Part shown: positions 61,225 through 64,000 of the stretch, piece after piece
Position numbering within the stretch: the first letter of the stretch is position 1
Layout of the letters: each line of letters starts with the position of its first letter
Assembly (NCBI GenBank): GCA_905221605.1
Contig: CAJNDS010002335.1
Location: 1,031,387-1,095,386 of the forward strand
Origin: Symbiodinium natans
Taxonomy: Eukaryota > Sar > Dinophyceae > Suessiales > Symbiodiniaceae
Length of the DNA: 64,000 nucleotides
Direction: 5' to 3'
Notes under the pieces: model-generated
Databases searched by the model: none
What the model was told of the DNA's origin: nothing
Seen by the model: only the letters and a program-made list of their open reading frames with translations
Position numbers and translations under genes: made by a program

Positions 61225-61257
61225 CTGGCATTCCCCACACAGCCCCGATGAAAAAAA
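61225..61257 (+). mobile_element. 33-bp 3' end of the 22.5-kb retrotransposon family, inserted in TTTAGGG
   Basis: Starts CTGGCATTCCCCACACAGCC and ends CGATG plus A7; it matches 26865-26897 with about three differences. TTTAGGG units lie immediately on both sides. Confidence 0.85.
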
Positions 61258-61779
61258 GGGGGGTTTAGGGAAAGCCTTCCCCCTTTAGTTATATCGTAGT
61301 GCATGGGGAATATTTTAGGTATTAGGGTGGTAGGGGGCTTAATCGGTGGAGGGGATTCAATATCCAAAAATATTCTCTGTAGAAGGGGTTACCCAGCCCG
61401 GGAAGGTCAGCTTAATCCGTCTGTTCAAGGTCTTCTCGGGCCAGGCTTTGAACGGGCTCTGGGGACTGAGATTTTTGGTTTTGGGCTGTAGGATGTTGAG
61501 CATGTAGGGTGTAAGGGTGTAGGAATGGCGGCGGTAAAGCGCGGAGCGTGGACGCAGAAAAAACACAACATGTACTACAACATTCTGTTTTTCCACATCA
61601 AACCAGAACGTCCACCCTGTAGCATATATAAACCACAATGTTAAAGCATATCATGCTGCAAGGTATGTACTGTAGCACATTCATGGATCTAAAATACTAG
61701 AGCATATCACAATAGTAACATCTACACTGTAGCATATGCGGGTTTCCGAAATAAGGGGTACCTTCTTCTTCTTGTGGTC

Positions 61780-62042
61780 CTTATAAAACGGGAATCCTTC
61801 TACTTAATAGTATTCCGCACAGCATTCACGCTTTCATTGTAATGCTTGCGAGATAATATTCTCTTCGTAGTTGTAATAATAATATACCCGCGAGGCAAAG
61901 TAATACTAATGTTCTCGCGGGTTATAACTGTAACCACGGGAAAAGAAGAATATTATAATAACCCCGCGCACTATACTTCGTTCTCAAGTTCATTGAATTC
62001 ATGCACTCACAAGTTCATTTATAATTCGATTCACTTTGTTCA
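61780..62042. other. Small AT-rich patch of the 52-kb island type
   Basis: AT-rich, without telomere repeats, with a 9-bp GC-rich hairpin (ACCCGCGAG 61886-61894, CTCGCGGGT 61914-61922, loop 19) and TTCATT/TTCACT motifs as in 53.8 kb. Confidence 0.45.
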
Positions 62043-62174
62043 CTCGAAGGTGCAGGGTACTTATTAACCAATTACAACTGTACTTATAACCCAAAAGTAT
62101 AGCCATATTAGGGCACTTAAGGGGCCTATAAGTGGATTTTTCGTACAATTGTAATTTGTTCATAAGTACCCTGA
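62043..62174. mobile_element. Family C inverted-repeat element (most complete)
   Basis: TCGAAGGTGCAGGGTACTTATTAACCAATTACAACTGTACTT: the left arm pairs with the right arm ending AAGTACCCTGA. Inner TATTAGGGCACTTAAGGGGC. Confidence 0.8.
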
Positions 62175-62290
62175 CCCCTAAACCCTAAACCCTAAACCCT
62201 GAACCTCCAACTAATCTTTCCTTCGGAGATGTCTGCGTCACAGCTCCAGGGCCCGGTTTTGAGAGCCGGGTGTGTATGCCACACGCTCAC

Positions 62291-62480
62291 TCCCGATATG
62301 ACCCCTAGTAAGGAAGAATAGTATATTTATATATATATATGTATATATATATATATACATACATATATATATATATATATACTATTCTTCCTTTTGTGAA
62401 TCATCTGCTACTATTTGCTTAAGAACCCCGAAAGAATCAAAATGATACTCCCGATATGACCCCCTAGTAAGGAAGAATAT
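62291..62480. repeat. Direct repeat CCCGATATGACCCC...AAGGAAGAATA
   Basis: Copies at about 62292-62322 and 62451-62480. Between them lie a TA microsatellite, an inverted ACTATTCTTCCTT, and the left end of a family L element (62407). Confidence 0.75.
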
Positions 62481-62565
62481 TGTGTGTGTATATATATATA
62501 TATATATATGTGTTTTTTTTTTTTGGGGGGGGGGGGGGGGGGGGCGTTCTTAAGCAATCCGTAGT
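62407..62565. mobile_element. Family L inverted-repeat element
   Basis: CTACTATTTGCTTAAGAACC left, GTTCTTAAGCAATCCGTAG right; a TA microsatellite and a G-run lie inside. Confidence 0.65.
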
Positions 62566-63317
62566 CTACCACAGGTTTTTGTCATAATTCCTCAAAAAGG
62601 CTGCAGTGCTGAGGGTTCACTACTTAGACCCTGCCTTGTCAAACCCTAACCCCTGCACCCTGAATCCTACACCCTAAACCTTACATCCCAAACCCTAAAC
62701 CCTAAACCCTAAACGCGTCCCCTTCCCCTTCTGAGCCGAGCCTAGGAGAGTACTGCGTGCCATCTTCAAAGGGAGAGTATTGCACGCCATCATCACTGCG
62801 CTGCTGCCTCCAATGACTGAGGGGCCGTATTAATCAACATCAGGGTTTAGGATTTAGGATTTAGGGTTTAGGGTTTAGGGTTTCGGGTTTAGGGTTTAGG
62901 GTTTAGGGTGCCCAGTCGGAAATCTGACACTAAAAGCCATAGAAACCCAAACCCTCGTTTCTCCTGACGCACCCTGAGATGCTCTGCCACGCAAACTTCT
63001 AACGACGTTGGCCAGAGGGGCTCAAGCAGGGCCTAGTTTCCAAGAATCCGCAGTACTTATAAGTAAGGCCAGAAAAACCTTGCTCTAAACTCCAAACCCT
63101 ACACTCTGAACTGAAAAAACCCTACACCCCAAAACCCTAAACCCTAAACTCTATAGGCTCTAAAGCTCTGCATCAAAAAGTGCGCCCCGTGGAGCGACGG
63201 CTGGGCGGGCGGCGACGAAAAGAAAGCTCCGAAGCCTTTCCTGCCGTGCGCGTTTATGACAGTCGAAGCCCAAACCCCCTAGGACCCTAAACCCTAAACC
63301 CACAAGGGCCCTTTGTT

Positions 63318-63397
63318 TGAGCTTAGGCTCCCTTGTTGTAAGCCCCGTTTAGCCCAAAAGGGCGCCCTTTTTATTCCTGGATTACTCTTGGGTCTAG
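63318..63397. mobile_element. Family M inverted-repeat element, partial
   Basis: CTCCCTTGTTGTAAGCCCC, then TTTTTATTCCTGGATTACTC and TTGGGTCTAG; matches the right part of 19321-19428. Confidence 0.55.
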
Positions 63398-63635
63398 ACC
63401 CTAAACCCTGATGAAACAGTTGCGTGTTTCTAGTGTTTTGTTTCAATATTTTTTCAGCATCTGGCTATATTACTATCTTGTTATACTACTATATTACTAT
63501 ATCACGATGTCAATTGCTCAATTGCTGTATGAATATACTACTATATTCCCACATTACCAGATATGTCCGTTTTCTCTAGTACTGCCTTCCCACACTACTC
63601 CATATCCATTCTACTCTTATCGATTAAATTAACCC

Positions 63636-63723
63636 TCAACCCTAAACCCTAAACCACCCTCAACCCTCAACCCTCAACCCGCTACCCTCTACCCTCTACC
63701 CTCTCAGCCCTCAGCCCTCAGCC

Positions 63724-63762
<39 letters not shown>

Positions 63763-63785
63763 ACCCCAACCCTCAACCCTAAATC
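63636..63785 (-). repeat. Array of CCCTCAA variants
   Basis: About 18 units: CCCTCAA, CCCTCTA and CCCTCAG runs follow one another, each locally uniform. Ends in a C-run that serves as the pyrimidine tract of the next exon. Confidence 0.95.
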
Positions 63786-63804
63786 CCCCCCCCCTCCCCG
63801 CCAG

Positions 63805-63866
63805 GTTGCCGCGCAGGCTGGGCTCCAGCGCCTCCTGAACCAGCAGAGCTCTAAGCAGCAGGCGCC
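63805..63866 (+). CDS. Exon-like segment with textbook splice borders
   Basis: CCCCTCCCCGCCAG| acceptor, GCGCC|GTGAGC donor. Reads VAAQAGLQRLLNQQSSKQQA. Unknown product; the flanking introns would be a CCCTCAA array and a TTTAGGG block (63885-63955). Confidence 0.5.
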
Positions 63867-63884
63867 GTGAGCTTGGGGTGGGGG

Positions 63885-63955
63885 AGGGTTTAGGGTTTAG
63901 GGTTTAGGGTTAAGGTTTTAGGGTTTAGGGTTTAGGGTTTAGGGTTTACGGGGAC
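63885..63955 (+). repeat. TTTAGGG block
   Basis: Nine to ten units. The window ends in degenerate units (63973-63990). Confidence 0.9.
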
Positions 63956-64000
63956 GAGATGAAAACCTGTAGGGGTTTAGGGTTTACAGGCCTTAGGCAG

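Noticed and set aside
1-64000. tRNA, rRNA and complete spliced-leader genes
   Set aside because: No cloverleaf with a GGTTCGAATCC-type arm, no rRNA core sequence and no full spliced-leader sequence was seen on reading.
1-64000. Assembly artefact joining unrelated pieces at telomere blocks
   Set aside because: Not excluded for single junctions, but phase-consistent exons across blocks and the 15-bp duplication around the LINE argue that many blocks are real.

Overview
The window looks like nuclear DNA of a eukaryotic alga, most probably a dinoflagellate (moderate confidence). The pointers are plant/alveolate-type telomere repeats (TTTAGGG on one strand, CCCTAAA on the other) scattered as well over 100 short interstitial blocks in both orientations, decayed and near-intact non-LTR retrotransposons, several small inverted-repeat elements, and small exons with GT-AG and GC-AG borders that I find on the + strand. 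There is no rRNA, tRNA, CRISPR array or bacterial operon. Nothing suggests a true chromosome end: the telomeric blocks are short, partly degenerate, change orientation constantly and lie between exons.

Layout. 1-4.2 kb: two unrecognised ORFs followed by a decayed, 5'-truncated LINE-type element ending in an A-run against TTTAGGGG repeats. 4.2-22.4 kb: telomere-repeat mosaic with inverted-repeat elements, a possible VPS36-like exon (about 7.1 kb) and a six-exon gene model (14.9-17.0 kb). 22.5-26.9 kb: a 4.4-kb retrotransposon with an ORF1, an apurinic-type endonuclease and a reverse transcriptase, bounded by a 15-bp direct repeat that is itself telomere-like. 27.5-28.2 kb: a non-autonomous terminal-inverted-repeat element. 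30.0-30.5 kb: a decayed AT-rich fragment resembling a structural protein of algal large or Polinton-like DNA viruses. 33.3-36.4 kb: a GC-rich island without telomere repeats that hides a second, frameshifted reverse transcriptase on the minus strand. 37-52 kb: mosaic with multi-exon gene models at 40.8-41.1, 45.1-45.5, 46.1-47.5 and 51.3-51.7 kb. 52.3-54.6 kb: an AT-rich island with repeated small GC-rich hairpins, possibly organelle-derived. 54.6-64 kb: mosaic again, with retroelement tail fragments.

Main result. The telomere-like blocks appear to be intron material. Five gene models have exons that join in a consistent reading frame, and many of their introns consist largely of TTTAGGG/CCCTAAA repeats. 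Splice sites are often supplied by the repeat itself (exon|GTTTAGGG, GTAACCCTAAA at donors; TTTAG|GG or CCCTAG| at acceptors). Other blocks sit as exact four-unit insertions inside older inverted-repeat elements, are flanked by short direct duplications, or serve as landing sites for retrotransposons. Together this suggests a genome where telomere-repeat DNA is inserted, spliced out as introns and targeted by LINEs. All gene models come from reading the sequence by eye and need transcript evidence.
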